A DNA stretch of 64,000 nt from Streptomyces mirabilis (GCF_039503195.1 NZ_JBCJKP010000001.1:2232001-2296000); one strand, 5' to 3'; positions 16,669 through 25,690 are shown, counted from the stretch's first letter. Numbers and translations are program-made. The notes: a model not told the origin generated them from the letters alone.

Positions 16669-19069
16669 CGTCGGCGTCCGTCCCTTCCTCGGTGTCGGTT
16701 CGCCGCTCGGATCCGGACCCGGTGGGCAGGCCCTTGCGGCCGCGGTCGAGGCCGCGCTGGAAGGCGCCGAAGACCGCGCGGACCTCCTCGGGGGTGACCT
16801 CGCGCTCCGACGGCTCGTCGGTGGCCGGGCCGTCGGTGCGCAGTTCGGGGGCGAGGGAGGTCTGCCGGACTCGGGTGGGCAGCGCGGGCGGGCTCGTGGC
16901 GGGAGCAGTCTCCGGCGTACGGTCCGCGTGCCGGAGAGGTGCCTCCCGCGGTTTCTCCACACGGTCCGCGTGCCGCTGAGGTGCCTCCGGCTGTTCCTCT
17001 GCACGGTCCGTGTGACGGTCGGGTGCCTCCCGCTTTTTCTCAAGGACCGCGGTGCCCTTCCGGGAGCTCTCGGAGGTCCGGGACGTCCCGGAGGTCCGGG
17101 AGGTGCGCGACGGCAGTGCCCGCGATTCCGTGTCCGCCGCCGGCTCCGGCCGCTCGGGGTCGACCGGCGCGAGGACCGCCTCCGGCAGCAGCACCACCGC
17201 CGTCGTGCCGCCGTACGGCGACCGGCACAGCGTGACCTCGATGCCGTGTCGTGCGGCGAGCCGCCCCACCACGTACAACCCGAGCCGGTCGTGCCGGGTC
17301 GGATCGAAGTCGTCCGGCGTGGTGAGGGTGCGCTGGGCCTCCTCGATCTGTTCGGGTTCGAGACCGAGGCCCCGGTCGTCGATCTCCAGGACGAACCCGC
17401 CCCCGGCCCGCCCGGTACGCAGGGTGACCTGGGTGTGGGGCGGTGAGAACACCGTGGCGTTCTCGACGAGTTCGGCGATCAGATGGACGACATCGGCGAC
17501 GGCGTCCGCCGCCACGCCCACCTCCGGCATCGGCGGGACCACGACGCGCGCGTACTCCTCGATCTCGCCCACCGCGGAAGCCACCACGCGGGCGACCGGT
17601 ACGGGCCTGCGCCATCTGCGGCCGGGCGCCGCGCCGGAGAGGATGATCAGGCTCTCCGCGTGGCGCCGCATCCGGGTGGTGAGGTGATCGATCCGGAACA
17701 GATCGTCCAGGACGTCCGGGTCGTCGGTGCGCCGCTCCAGCGTGTCGACCAGTTTGAGCTGGCGGTGGACGAGCGCCTGATTGCGGCGGGCGATGTTGAG
17801 GAGCACCGCGAACAGCCCTCGGCGCAGGGTGGCCTGCTTGACGGCGGCCTCGACGGCCGCGAGGCGGGCGGTGTTGAAGGACCGGCCGACCTGGCCGATC
17901 TCGTCGACTCCCGCCTCCCCGTCGGCCAGGGGCGGTGCCTCGGTGGCGGCGTCCACGTCCTCGCCCGCGCCGAGCCGCCGCATGACGTCGGGCAGCTGGC
18001 GCGTGCTGAGGAGGTCGGCGGCGTCCCGGAGGGTCTCCAGGCGGCGCGAGATGCGCCGGGCGCCGCGCACGGCGAACCACAGGGACAGTCCCACGGCGGC
18101 GAGTCCGAGTACACCGACGATCGCCGCCTTGGCCAGCTCCCGGTAGGCGAAGGCCCGCCCTCGTTCGGCGGAGTTGACGGCCGACCGCGTGCACAGCTGC
18201 ATGTACCGCTTGACGGCCCGGTCGGTGGTGGTGCGCCAGGAGCCGACCGCGACGGCCTCCCCCGCACCCCGTGCGCCCGCCCGCAGCAGGGCGTCCTCAC
18301 CCCGGGTCAGCTCCCGGTACAGGGAGCCGCGCTGGAACTCCTCGAAGAGGGCGCGCGAGTCGGCGGGGAGGTCGGGCACATACGTCCGCTCGAAGACCCG
18401 GCGGTCCTCGATCGTCGCGGTGAGCGTGCCGTACTGGCCGTCGGTGAGCGATCCGGCGGCTCGCGCCCCGGCGACGAGGGCGTCCTCCCGCGAGACGAAC
18501 TCCCTCACCCGCACCAGCTCGATGACGACCTGGGCCTCGCGTGCGAGCTGTCCGGCCTGCAGCGCGGTGAGGGCGGACTGGACGTCGAAGCCCGGCTCCA
18601 CGAGGGCGCCGTACTCGGTGACCGCCCGGTCCCAGCTGATGGCGCGGGACAGCACCCGCTCCCGCAGCCCCTCCAGCCCGTCGAAGGAGCGCAGCACGGC
18701 GTCGAGCACCTGCCGCTGCCCGGCGGAGAGCCGCCCGCGGTCGCCGTCCCGGATCGCCGTCCGCAGGGCGGTCACGGCGCGGTCGGTGCGGCGCTGTTGT
18801 TCCATCAGGTCGAGGGCCGCCGCCGTGCCGTGGTCCGCGCCCAGGTAGGCGGCCGCGAGCCGCCGTTCGATCTGGATCTGGCCGACCGCCGTGTCGACGG
18901 GTGTCCCGAAGTCGTCGTACACCCCCTGGACCCGGACGAGCGCGCGCAGTTCGCCGGTGACGGACACCATGGCGAAGCTCCACAGCACCATGAGGGCGAC
19001 CACCGGTGCGACCGCGAGCGCCACGATGCGCGTACGGACCGTGGTGGGACGGCCGAAGGGCCAGCGCAT
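16658..19069 (-). CDS. cvnA: Conservon sensor-kinase-like protein CvnA (NIT domain)
   Basis: Membrane protein of 803 residues. A first membrane segment (about 14-36) leads into a nitrate/nitrite-sensing (NIT) type extracytoplasmic helical domain with IQIERRLAAAYLG, then a second segment (about 315-335), a HAMP-like linker, a dimerisation helix, and an HATPase domain with ELVENATVFSPP, DDRGLGL and RLGLYVVGRLAARHG. A phospho-acceptor His is not obvious, as in other CvnA proteins. The C-terminal 150 residues are low-complexity and include three 14-residue repeats. Likely an input receptor for the CvnB/CvnC module. Confidence 0.9.
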   Translation of the reverse strand: MRWPFGRPTTVRTRIVALAVAPVVALMVLWSFAMVSVTGELRALVRVQGVYDDFGTPVDTAVGQIQIERRLAAAYLGADHGTAAALDLMEQQRRTDRAVTALRTAIRDGDRGRLSAGQRQVLDAVLRSFDGLEGLRERVLSRAISWDRAVTEYGALVEPGFDVQSALTALQAGQLAREAQVVIELVRVREFVSREDALVAGARAAGSLTDGQYGTLTATIEDRRVFERTYVPDLPADSRALFEEFQRGSLYRELTRGEDALLRAGARGAGEAVAVGSWRTTTDRAVKRYMQLCTRSAVNSAERGRAFAYRELAKAAIVGVLGLAAVGLSLWFAVRGARRISRRLETLRDAADLLSTRQLPDVMRRLGAGEDVDAATEAPPLADGEAGVDEIGQVGRSFNTARLAAVEAAVKQATLRRGLFAVLLNIARRNQALVHRQLKLVDTLERRTDDPDVLDDLFRIDHLTTRMRRHAESLIILSGAAPGRRWRRPVPVARVVASAVGEIEEYARVVVPPMPEVGVAADAVADVVHLIAELVENATVFSPPHTQVTLRTGRAGGGFVLEIDDRGLGLEPEQIEEAQRTLTTPDDFDPTRHDRLGLYVVGRLAARHGIEVTLCRSPYGGTTAVVLLPEAVLAPVDPERPEPAADTESRALPSRTSRTSGTSRTSESSRKGTAVLEKKREAPDRHTDRAEEQPEAPQRHADRVEKPREAPLRHADRTPETAPATSPPALPTRVRQTSLAPELRTDGPATDEPSEREVTPEEVRAVFGAFQRGLDRGRKGLPTGSGSERRTDTEEGTDADDAP
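16919..17045. repeat. Three 42-bp tandem repeats inside cvnA
   Basis: Units starting with GGTCCG at 16921, 16963 and 17005 have an exact period of 42 bp and encode a 14-residue repeat of the type EAPxRHxDRxExxR in the disordered cytoplasmic tail of CvnA. Being in-frame, copy number could vary without breaking the protein. Confidence 0.8.
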
Positions 19070-19209
19070 GGACTCCCCAGGACGGCAGGACGGTCGGGTG
19101 GCCGGGCGACGGTTGGTTACCCATCGGTGTTACTCGCTGGTAGCGGGCGCGGATCAACCTACGTGATGGCGCGCCCGCACCGCAATGGTTTCCTGGACCG
19201 CCGCTCGGT

Positions 19210-20700
19210 TCAGACGGCGAAGGTGGTGACGACCGCGGCGTGGTCCGAGGGCCAGTCGTTGCCCGCGACCTCGGGCCAGGGACGCGGGGTGCCGGTGACC
19301 AGCGCCCGGGAGTCGAGCACCGTCAGCCCCCGGTGCAGCACGAAGTCGATCCGGTCCTGCGGCTCGGGCCGCCCGCTGCCGTCCTCGTGCTCCACGTGAA
19401 CCGGCGACCAGGTGTGTCCGGGCTCCCGCACGGGGTCGGGATGGGCCTCGCGGTAGGAGTCGCTCAGGCCCGCCTCCTCGGCGGCCCTGGTCACGGGCCA
19501 TTCGACGTCCGGCCAGTCCAGGTGCGAGGGCGCGTTGAAGTCACCGACCAGGACCACGGGGACGGCCTCGGCGGCGGACTCGGCGATCCGTCGCAGGATC
19601 TCCCGCATCTGCTCCAGCCGGACGCCCTCGTGGGCGATCAGCTCGGCCGCCGGGAGCCCGTCGAAGCGGGCCTCGTAGGGGCCGTACGGCGTGTAGTCGA
19701 GGTGGGCGCTCCAGACGTCCACCTCCTGGCCGCCGTCCAGCCGGACGCGCACTCCGGTGCCGCCGTAGAAGCCGACGTCCGGGTCGCCGTGGCGGGCGAT
19801 GATCGGGTAGCGGCTGATGACGCCGAGGTTCTCGCCGGCCCGGTGGTGGTGCCAGCCGAGGGCCTCGGCGAGTTCCTGTGCCGAGGTGCCGTACGTCTCC
19901 TGGAGGCCGACCACGTCCGCGCCCGTCTCGGCGATGACCTTGAGCTGCTTCTCGCGGTGGTCGTCGACCTTCGTCCCGCCGTACCAGAGGTTCCAGCTCA
20001 TCACCCGCAGCTCGCGGGGCGCGACCATGGCGCGCAGCCGGGCCGGGGTCACCTCCTCCAGGCTGGTCAGGACGGTGCGTCCGGGTACGGAGTCGATCGG
20101 CGCGAGCGAGGGCACGGCGAGCACGGCGCACCCCGCCGCCTCGGCGGACGCCACACCCGTCTCGGTGTCCTCCACGGCCACACACGCGGCGGGATCGACG
20201 CCGAGGGCGCGGCAGGCGGCGAGGTAGGGGTCGGGGGCGGGCTTGGTGCGTTCGGTGTCGTCGGCCGTGACGGAGACCGCGAAGTGTTCGGCGCCGAGGG
20301 CCGCGAGGACGGTGTCGGCGACCGCGCGAGGCGACGCGGTCACGAGGGCGGTGGGGACACCCTCGCGGACGAGTTCGCCGAGGAGCCGCAACGCGCCCGG
20401 GCGGGGCACGATGCCGGTGCGGACCCGGTACGCGAACTCCCGGTGCAGCTCGGTGGCGATCTCCCCCACCTCGGCGCCCGTGATCCCGCCCAGCCAGGCG
20501 GCGGTGTACTCGACGGGCCTGCCGAGCACCTCCGGCTGGTCGGCCCCGGTCAGCCGGCGTCCGAGCCCGTCGGCCACCTGCTCCACCGCCTCCCACCACA
20601 GCCGCTCGGTGTCCACGAGCGTGCCGTCCATGTCGAACAGGACTGCCTGGAGGGGGAGTTGGGGGGAGGTGGTGCGGAGGGTCACGGTGCTCTCTTTCAC
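19210..20700 (-). CDS. HAD phosphatase fused to EEP-family phosphodiesterase
   Basis: A 496-residue two-domain enzyme. The N-terminal HAD domain (about 17-225) resembles beta-phosphoglucomutase-type sugar phosphatases and has all four motifs: DMDGT (Asp23, Asp25), VTAS at 120-123, Lys153 and Glu177-Asp178. The C-terminal endonuclease/exonuclease/phosphatase domain (about 230-496) is also complete: Asn237, Glu268, His333, Asp387-x-Asn389, Asp452 and Asp486-His487. No export signal, so it acts in the cytoplasm. It is the last gene of an ABC-importer operon, 29 bp after the ATPase. I infer a phosphodiesterase step followed by a phosphomonoesterase step on the imported substrate. Confidence 0.88.
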   Translation of the reverse strand: MKESTVTLRTTSPQLPLQAVLFDMDGTLVDTERLWWEAVEQVADGLGRRLTGADQPEVLGRPVEYTAAWLGGITGAEVGEIATELHREFAYRVRTGIVPRPGALRLLGELVREGVPTALVTASPRAVADTVLAALGAEHFAVSVTADDTERTKPAPDPYLAACRALGVDPAACVAVEDTETGVASAEAAGCAVLAVPSLAPIDSVPGRTVLTSLEEVTPARLRAMVAPRELRVMSWNLWYGGTKVDDHREKQLKVIAETGADVVGLQETYGTSAQELAEALGWHHHRAGENLGVISRYPIIARHGDPDVGFYGGTGVRVRLDGGQEVDVWSAHLDYTPYGPYEARFDGLPAAELIAHEGVRLEQMREILRRIAESAAEAVPVVLVGDFNAPSHLDWPDVEWPVTRAAEEAGLSDSYREAHPDPVREPGHTWSPVHVEHEDGSGRPEPQDRIDFVLHRGLTVLDSRALVTGTPRPWPEVAGNDWPSDHAAVVTTFAV

Positions 20701-20729
20701 TCGGCGTAAGTCAGTGGGGGGTGCGTCTG

Positions 20730-21806
20730 CTACCGCGTGCGCTCGGCGACCAGCACCGGCCGCTCCGGGAGGCTCACGGTCACGGCGGCCCCCGAGCCGA
20801 GCCCGGCGGCCTCATGGGTGGACAGGTCGGCCTTGACCTCGGTGGCGTCCGGGAGCCGGACGGTGACACGGGTGGCGGCGCCGAGGAAGGCGGTGGCGAC
20901 AACGCGCGCGGTCCCGGCCTCGTCGGCCCGTACCCGCACCGCCTCGGGCCGTACGAGCACGTCGATCTCGGTCGCGGCGGGCGCGTCCCCGTCGACCGGC
21001 AGCCGCTGTCCGAGCACCTCGGCCACGCCGGAGTCCAGCCGCCCCGGAATCCGGCTCATCGTGCCGACGAACTCGGCGACGAAGGCGGTCGCGGGGCGCC
21101 CGTACAGCTCGGCGGGCGCGGCGCACTGTTCGAGCCGCCCGGCCCGCATCACGGCGACGCGGTCCGCCATGGACAACGCCTCTTCCTGATCGTGCGTCAC
21201 GAACAGCGTGGTGATGCCGAGTTCCTGCTGAAGCCGGCGGATCTCCTCGCGCAGGGTGAGTCGCACCTTGGCGTCCAGGGCGGAGAGGGGCTCGTCGAGC
21301 AGCAGCACGCGCGGACGCAGGGCGAGCGCGCGGGCCAGCGCGATGCGCTGCTGCTGGCCGCCGGAGAGCTGGTGCGGGAACCGCTCGCCCTTGTCGGCGA
21401 GTCCCACGAGGTCGAGCAACTCGGCCGCGCGGGAACGCCGTTCGACGGTTCGCACCTTGCGCATCCGCAGCCCGAAGGCCACGTTGTCGAGGGCGCTGAG
21501 GTGCGGGAAGAGACTGTAGGACTGGAAGACCATCCCCGCGTCGCGGCGGTGGGCCGGGACCCGGGTGACGTCCTCGCCGTCGACCAGCACCTCGCCGGAG
21601 TCGGGGTGTTCGAACCCGGCGAGCATGCGCAGCGCGGTGGTCTTGCCGCAGCCGGAGGGGCCGAGCAGGGCGAGGAGTTCACCGGGACGGGCGGTCAGGT
21701 CGAGGCCGTCGAGGGCGACGGTCGGGCCGAACTCCCTTCGCAGGCCTCGGAATTCAACGGTGGCGGCCTTGGCGTCGGCGGCCTTCTCAAGCGTGGTGAC
21801 GGTCAT
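20730..21806 (-). CDS. ABC importer ATPase with TOBE domain
   Basis: Nucleotide-binding subunit, 358 residues: Walker A GPSGCGKT, Q-loop VFQSYSLF, signature LSGGQQQR, Walker B LLLDEPLSALD and the switch His in FVTHDQEEAL. The C-terminal TOBE domain (about 265-355) places it with the iron(III)/spermidine/2-aminoethylphosphonate importers. Follows the two permease genes by 3 bp. Confidence 0.93.
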   Translation of the reverse strand: MTVTTLEKAADAKAATVEFRGLRREFGPTVALDGLDLTARPGELLALLGPSGCGKTTALRMLAGFEHPDSGEVLVDGEDVTRVPAHRRDAGMVFQSYSLFPHLSALDNVAFGLRMRKVRTVERRSRAAELLDLVGLADKGERFPHQLSGGQQQRIALARALALRPRVLLLDEPLSALDAKVRLTLREEIRRLQQELGITTLFVTHDQEEALSMADRVAVMRAGRLEQCAAPAELYGRPATAFVAEFVGTMSRIPGRLDSGVAEVLGQRLPVDGDAPAATEIDVLVRPEAVRVRADEAGTARVVATAFLGAATRVTVRLPDATEVKADLSTHEAAGLGSGAAVTVSLPERPVLVAERTR

Positions 21807-21809
21807 GGT

Positions 21810-22688
21810 TCATCCCCGGGATGCGGAAGCGGAACGGGAGCGCCCGCCGAGCCCGGCGAGCGAGAGGAGCAGGGCCCAGGTGACGAGCAGGCTGAGCACG
21901 GAGACGGCGACGGAGAGCTGGGCCTGCGAGCCGCCGACGCTGTAGATCCACACGGCGAAGGGCTGGAAGCCGAGCAGCTGGGCGACGGTGAACTCGCCGA
22001 GCACCAGGGCCAGCGTGAGGAAGGAGGCGTTGAGCAGCGCTCCGCGCAGATTGGGCAGCACGACCCGTACCAGCGCCTGCGGCCAGTTCGCCCCGCAGCT
22101 GCGCGCGGCCTCGACGAGGGTGCGTACGTCGACGGCGCGCAGCCCGGCGTCCAGGGCCCGGTACACGAACGGCAGTGCCATCACGACGTACGCGAGGACG
22201 AGCACTACGGGGAAGTCGGGGTTCTGGAGTGCCACGAACGTCTCGAAGAGCGGGGTGCGGGAGAGGTGTTCGGGTCCCCACTTGAGGACCGTGGCGATCC
22301 CGGCGACGAAGGCGATCGGCGGGACGACCAGCGGCAGCGAGCAGATCACCTCCACCACGGGCCGCAGCTTCGGGGCACCGAGCCGCAGCGCGACCATCGC
22401 GGGCACCATCAGCAGCAGGACCACGGCGATGGTGGCGGCGGCCAGTTCCAGCGAGAGCAGCAGGCTGGAGCCGAAGCCGTCGGCGGAGACGATCTGGCGG
22501 TACGCGTCGAAGGTGATCCCCTGGTTCGGCACGTCGACCGTGAAGACCACGGAGGCGGCGAGCGGGACCAGGAAGTAGAGCCCGGCGCAGACGAGGACGA
22601 CCCCGCGCCAGGGACGCACCCGTACGGACTTGTTCGCCCCGCGGGCGGGCTTCAGGACCCGAGCGGGATTGTTCAGGCTTCCAGCCAT
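21810..22688 (-). CDS. ABC importer permease, second subunit
   Basis: Integral membrane subunit of 292 residues with about six segments and the ATPase-docking loop EAARSCGANWPQALVRVVLP. The true start is ATG at 22688 (MAGSLNNPA), 16 bp inside the preceding permease gene; the longer frame is a shadow. Pairs with the permease upstream to form the pore. Confidence 0.9.
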   Translation of the reverse strand: MAGSLNNPARVLKPARGANKSVRVRPWRGVVLVCAGLYFLVPLAASVVFTVDVPNQGITFDAYRQIVSADGFGSSLLLSLELAAATIAVVLLLMVPAMVALRLGAPKLRPVVEVICSLPLVVPPIAFVAGIATVLKWGPEHLSRTPLFETFVALQNPDFPVVLVLAYVVMALPFVYRALDAGLRAVDVRTLVEAARSCGANWPQALVRVVLPNLRGALLNASFLTLALVLGEFTVAQLLGFQPFAVWIYSVGGSQAQLSVAVSVLSLLVTWALLLSLAGLGGRSRSASASRG

Positions 22689-23584
22689 CGCGCGCTCCGT
22701 CGTTGCAGGGGCAGGTACACGGCCATGACCAGGCCCGCGATGAGGACCATGTCGAGGCTGAGGGCGAGCGCCACGTTCTCCTGGCCGACCAGGACGTTGC
22801 CGGAGATGGCGTCGGCGATCTGCAGGGTGACCAGCGGGACCGCGCTGCCCACCATGGCCGCCGCGGTGGCGTACGCGGCGAAGGCGCTGCCGAAGAGCAG
22901 CACGAGGCCGCCGAGCAGGGAGGGCGTGAGGACGGGGAGGGCGATGTGCCGCCAGTACTGGATTCCGGTGGCGCCGTTGTTCTGTGCGGCCTCGCGCCAC
23001 TGGGAGCGCAGACCGTCCAGGGCGGGCGTGATGGTGAGGACCATCAGCGGGATCAGGAAGTACAGGTAGACGATGACCAGGCCCCAGAAGCTGTAGAGGT
23101 TCCAGCCCTCGTCCTTCAGGCCCAGGTGCTCGGTCAGGACACCCGCGTTGCCGAGGGTGGCGACGAACGCGAAGGCCAGCGGCACACCGCCGAAGTTGGC
23201 GAGGACGCCGGACGCGGTGAGGACCGCCTCGCGCAGGGCACGGAAGCGGGAGGTCACCACGGCCTGGGCGAGCGGCAGTCCGAGGACGGTCGCGATGCCC
23301 GCGGAGACCGCGGACAGCTTGACGCTGCCGATCAGGGCGGTGAGGTAGGCGCCCTGGAGCGAGTCGGTCAGGTTGGCCGTGGTGTACGAGGTGGCGCCGG
23401 TCGTCTGGTCCTTGACGGTGAAGGCGCCGTTCAGCATGGCCAGGGCCGGGATGCCGAAGGCGATCGCGACGAAGACGAGCAGCGGGAGCACGGCGAGCCA
23501 GCCGGGGGCGCGGCGCCGCCGCCGCTGGGAAGCGGCGGCGGCGGGCGTCACGTCGGCCTCGGCCTCGGTGAGGAGGGTGGTCAT
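22673..23584 (-). CDS. ABC importer permease, first subunit
   Basis: Membrane subunit of 303 residues with about six segments and the docking loop EAAQNNGATGIQYWRHIALP. ATG at 23584 overlaps the binding-protein stop by 4 bp (ATGA), confirming the start. Resembles the permeases of 2-aminoethylphosphonate/iron-type importers. Confidence 0.9.
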   Translation of the reverse strand: MTTLLTEAEADVTPAAAASQRRRRRAPGWLAVLPLLVFVAIAFGIPALAMLNGAFTVKDQTTGATSYTTANLTDSLQGAYLTALIGSVKLSAVSAGIATVLGLPLAQAVVTSRFRALREAVLTASGVLANFGGVPLAFAFVATLGNAGVLTEHLGLKDEGWNLYSFWGLVIVYLYFLIPLMVLTITPALDGLRSQWREAAQNNGATGIQYWRHIALPVLTPSLLGGLVLLFGSAFAAYATAAAMVGSAVPLVTLQIADAISGNVLVGQENVALALSLDMVLIAGLVMAVYLPLQRRSARWLEA

Positions 23585-24732
23585 CCGGAGACGGCCTTGC
23601 CCCAGCCCTGCGCGAGGACCGTCTTGGCCTTGGCCTGCTGGGCCTCGGTCGGGAAGCTCGGCGTGCCGGAGACCGCGGGGAGCTTGGCGGCGGCGGTCTT
23701 GTCGAGGGTGCCGGCCGTCTGCATGGCGGTCATCAGGGCTGGGCGCGCGTAGCCCTTGAGCCAGAGGTTCTGGCCCTCGGCGCTGTAGAGGTACTCCTGC
23801 CACAGGCGGGCGGCCGCCGGGTGCGGGGCGTCCTTGTTGACGGCCTGGGAGTAGTACTGGGAGAACTTGCCGTCCGCGGGGACCGTGACCGTCCAGTCGA
23901 CGCCCTTGGACTTGAACTCGTCGGCGTAACCGGCGTTCAGGTAGTCCCAGTCGATGCTGATCGGGGTCTCGCCCTTCTCGACGGTGGCCGGGGTCGACTC
24001 GACGGGCGTGTAGTTGCCGTTCTTCTTCAGCTTGGCGAAGAAGTCCAGGCCGGGCTGGATGTCGTCGAACGAACCGCCGTTGGCCAGCGAGGCCGCGTAG
24101 ACACCACCGAAGGCCGAACCGGACTTGGTGGGGTTGCCGTTGAGGGCGACCTGGCCCTTGTACTCCGGCTTGAGCAGGTCCTTGAAGGTCTTCGGGCACT
24201 CCTTGACCTTCTTGGCGTCGCAGCCGATGGAGATGTAGCCGCCGTAGTCGTTGAACCAGCGGCCCTGCGCGTCCTTCTGCCCCTCGGGGATGTCGGCGAA
24301 GGCGGTCACCTTGTACGGCGCGAGCAGCCCCTGCTGGGCGGCGCTGAGCGCGAACGAGCTGCCCAGGTCGAGGACGTCCGGGGCACGGTCCTGCCCCTTC
24401 CTCGACGTCACGGCGTTGATCTCGTCCTGGCTGGAGCCGTCCGGGTTCTCCACCTCGATCTTGATGCCGTACTTCTTCTTGAAGCCGTCGATCAGGGCGC
24501 CGTAGTTGGCCCAGTCACGGGGCAGCGCGATCGCGTGCAGCGTGCCCTCCTTCTTGGCGGCCTTGACCAGGGCGTCGAGGCCGCCGAAGTCCGCGGCGGA
24601 GGTCGCGGTGGCCGCGCTCTTGCCGTCGGCGGTGGTCGACTTGTCGTCGGGGGCCGCGCCACAGGCGCTGAGGGCGAGGGCGGCGGCGACGGCGAGGCCG
24701 CCGGTGAGGACGGCGGTCCTCGGCAGGAACAC
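23581..24732 (-). CDS. ABC importer substrate-binding lipoprotein
   Basis: A 383-residue type-II periplasmic-binding-type lipoprotein: hydrophobic leader and lipobox LSAC followed by a Ser/Thr/Ala-rich linker, then the binding fold (DALVKAAKKEGTLHAIALPRDWANYG, FKKKYGIKIEVENPDGSSQDEINAV). It belongs near the iron/2-aminoethylphosphonate group. Two close GTGs are possible; 24732 lies 9 bp from GGAGAG and is preferred over 24738. First gene of the operon; the promoter region holds a strong inverted repeat. Substrate unproven; the HAD-EEP fusion downstream suggests an organophosphate diester. Confidence 0.88.
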   Translation of the reverse strand: MFLPRTAVLTGGLAVAAALALSACGAAPDDKSTTADGKSAATATSAADFGGLDALVKAAKKEGTLHAIALPRDWANYGALIDGFKKKYGIKIEVENPDGSSQDEINAVTSRKGQDRAPDVLDLGSSFALSAAQQGLLAPYKVTAFADIPEGQKDAQGRWFNDYGGYISIGCDAKKVKECPKTFKDLLKPEYKGQVALNGNPTKSGSAFGGVYAASLANGGSFDDIQPGLDFFAKLKKNGNYTPVESTPATVEKGETPISIDWDYLNAGYADEFKSKGVDWTVTVPADGKFSQYYSQAVNKDAPHPAAARLWQEYLYSAEGQNLWLKGYARPALMTAMQTAGTLDKTAAAKLPAVSGTPSFPTEAQQAKAKTVLAQGWGKAVSG

Positions 24733-24779
24733 GGTCACGGTCTCTCCAGGAGTACGCACGAGGTTCGGGTAGTGCGGAG

Positions 24780-24797
24780 AACTTGTCTGAACAAGTT
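24780..24797. promoter_or_regulatory. Inverted repeat, likely GntR operator of the importer operon
   Basis: Perfect inverted repeat AACTTGT-CTGA-ACAAGTT in the divergent region between the binding-protein gene and gntR, about 48 bp before the former's start, where it would overlap a promoter. GntR/HutC regulators bind repeats of this size. Confidence 0.65.
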
Positions 24798-24917
24798 GGC
24801 CCCAGTAGGCCCGGCGTGGGTGTCCTGTTCGTAAACTTTGGCGAAACCGTGACCCTTGATTCCCTGCACAATCCCGGCCCGCGCCGATCACGTTCGGATC
24901 TCGATTAGGCTGGTCAC

Positions 24918-24929
24918 GCTGTGCACAGC
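24918..24929. promoter_or_regulatory. Palindrome at the gntR promoter
   Basis: Perfect 12-bp palindrome GCTGTGCACAGC ending 20 bp before the gntR ATG. It may be a second operator or part of the 5' leader; its sequence differs from the inverted repeat at 24780. Confidence 0.35.
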
Positions 24930-24949
24930 AGTCGAATCAGAGGGGAAGC

Positions 24950-25690
24950 ATGCCGGCGCGACACGAGGAGATCGCCGACGAGCTGCGGCGCGCCATCGAC
25001 CGCGAGGAGTACACGGTGGGCAGTCTGCTGCCCGCGGAGACGGACCTCGCGGCCCAGTACGGCGTGGCCCGCGGCACGGTCCGCCAGGCCGTCGCGGCCC
25101 TGACCGCCGAGGGCCTCATCGGCTCCCGCCAGGGCGCCCGCCGGGTGGTCCTCGCCAGCCGCCGCAGCCAGAGCTTCGCCGAACTGCGCAGCTTCGCCCA
25201 GTGGGCGCGCGCGATGGGCCGGGAGGCGACGGGACACGTCATCGAGCAGGAGAGGCGCCCGGCGACCACGGAGGACGCCGGGCGCCTCCAACTCCCCGAG
25301 AGGACACCGGTGTTGCACGTCCTGCGGGTCCGCGGTCTGGACGGCGAGCCGGTCCTCCTGGAGCGGACCGTGTACGCGGACTGGATCTCCCCCGCCGTCG
25401 AGGCCATCGAGCCCGACTGCCCCTCGGTCACCCAGCGGCTCTACGAGGACACCGGCCTGGTCTTCGCCTACGGCGAGCACGTCATCGACGCGGTGGCCGC
25501 GGGCGCCCAGGACGCCGACCTCCTCGGCGTCCGCCGCACCAGCCCCCTCCTGCGGGTCCGCCGCGTCACCACCACCCGCGAAGGCCGCCCGGTGGAATGG
25601 TCCGACGACCGCTACCGCTCGGACGCGGTGAGCTTCAGCGTCCACAACTCCATCGGCAACAACGCGCTGGCACGAAAGACAGCGGAGTAA
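24950..25690 (+). CDS. GntR-family (HutC/UTRA) transcriptional regulator
   Basis: A 246-residue regulator: N-terminal winged helix (about 5-70, ETDLAAQYGVARGTVRQAVAALTAEGLI) and a C-terminal UTRA ligand-binding domain (about 90-235, with PVLLERTVYADW and PLLRVRRVTTTREGRPVEWSDDRYR). UTRA domains sense small sugar phosphates, amino acids or phosphonates. Divergent from the ABC importer-phosphohydrolase operon, so very probably its repressor, released by the imported compound or its breakdown product. Confidence 0.9.
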   Translation: MPARHEEIADELRRAIDREEYTVGSLLPAETDLAAQYGVARGTVRQAVAALTAEGLIGSRQGARRVVLASRRSQSFAELRSFAQWARAMGREATGHVIEQERRPATTEDAGRLQLPERTPVLHVLRVRGLDGEPVLLERTVYADWISPAVEAIEPDCPSVTQRLYEDTGLVFAYGEHVIDAVAAGAQDADLLGVRRTSPLLRVRRVTTTREGRPVEWSDDRYRSDAVSFSVHNSIGNNALARKTAE

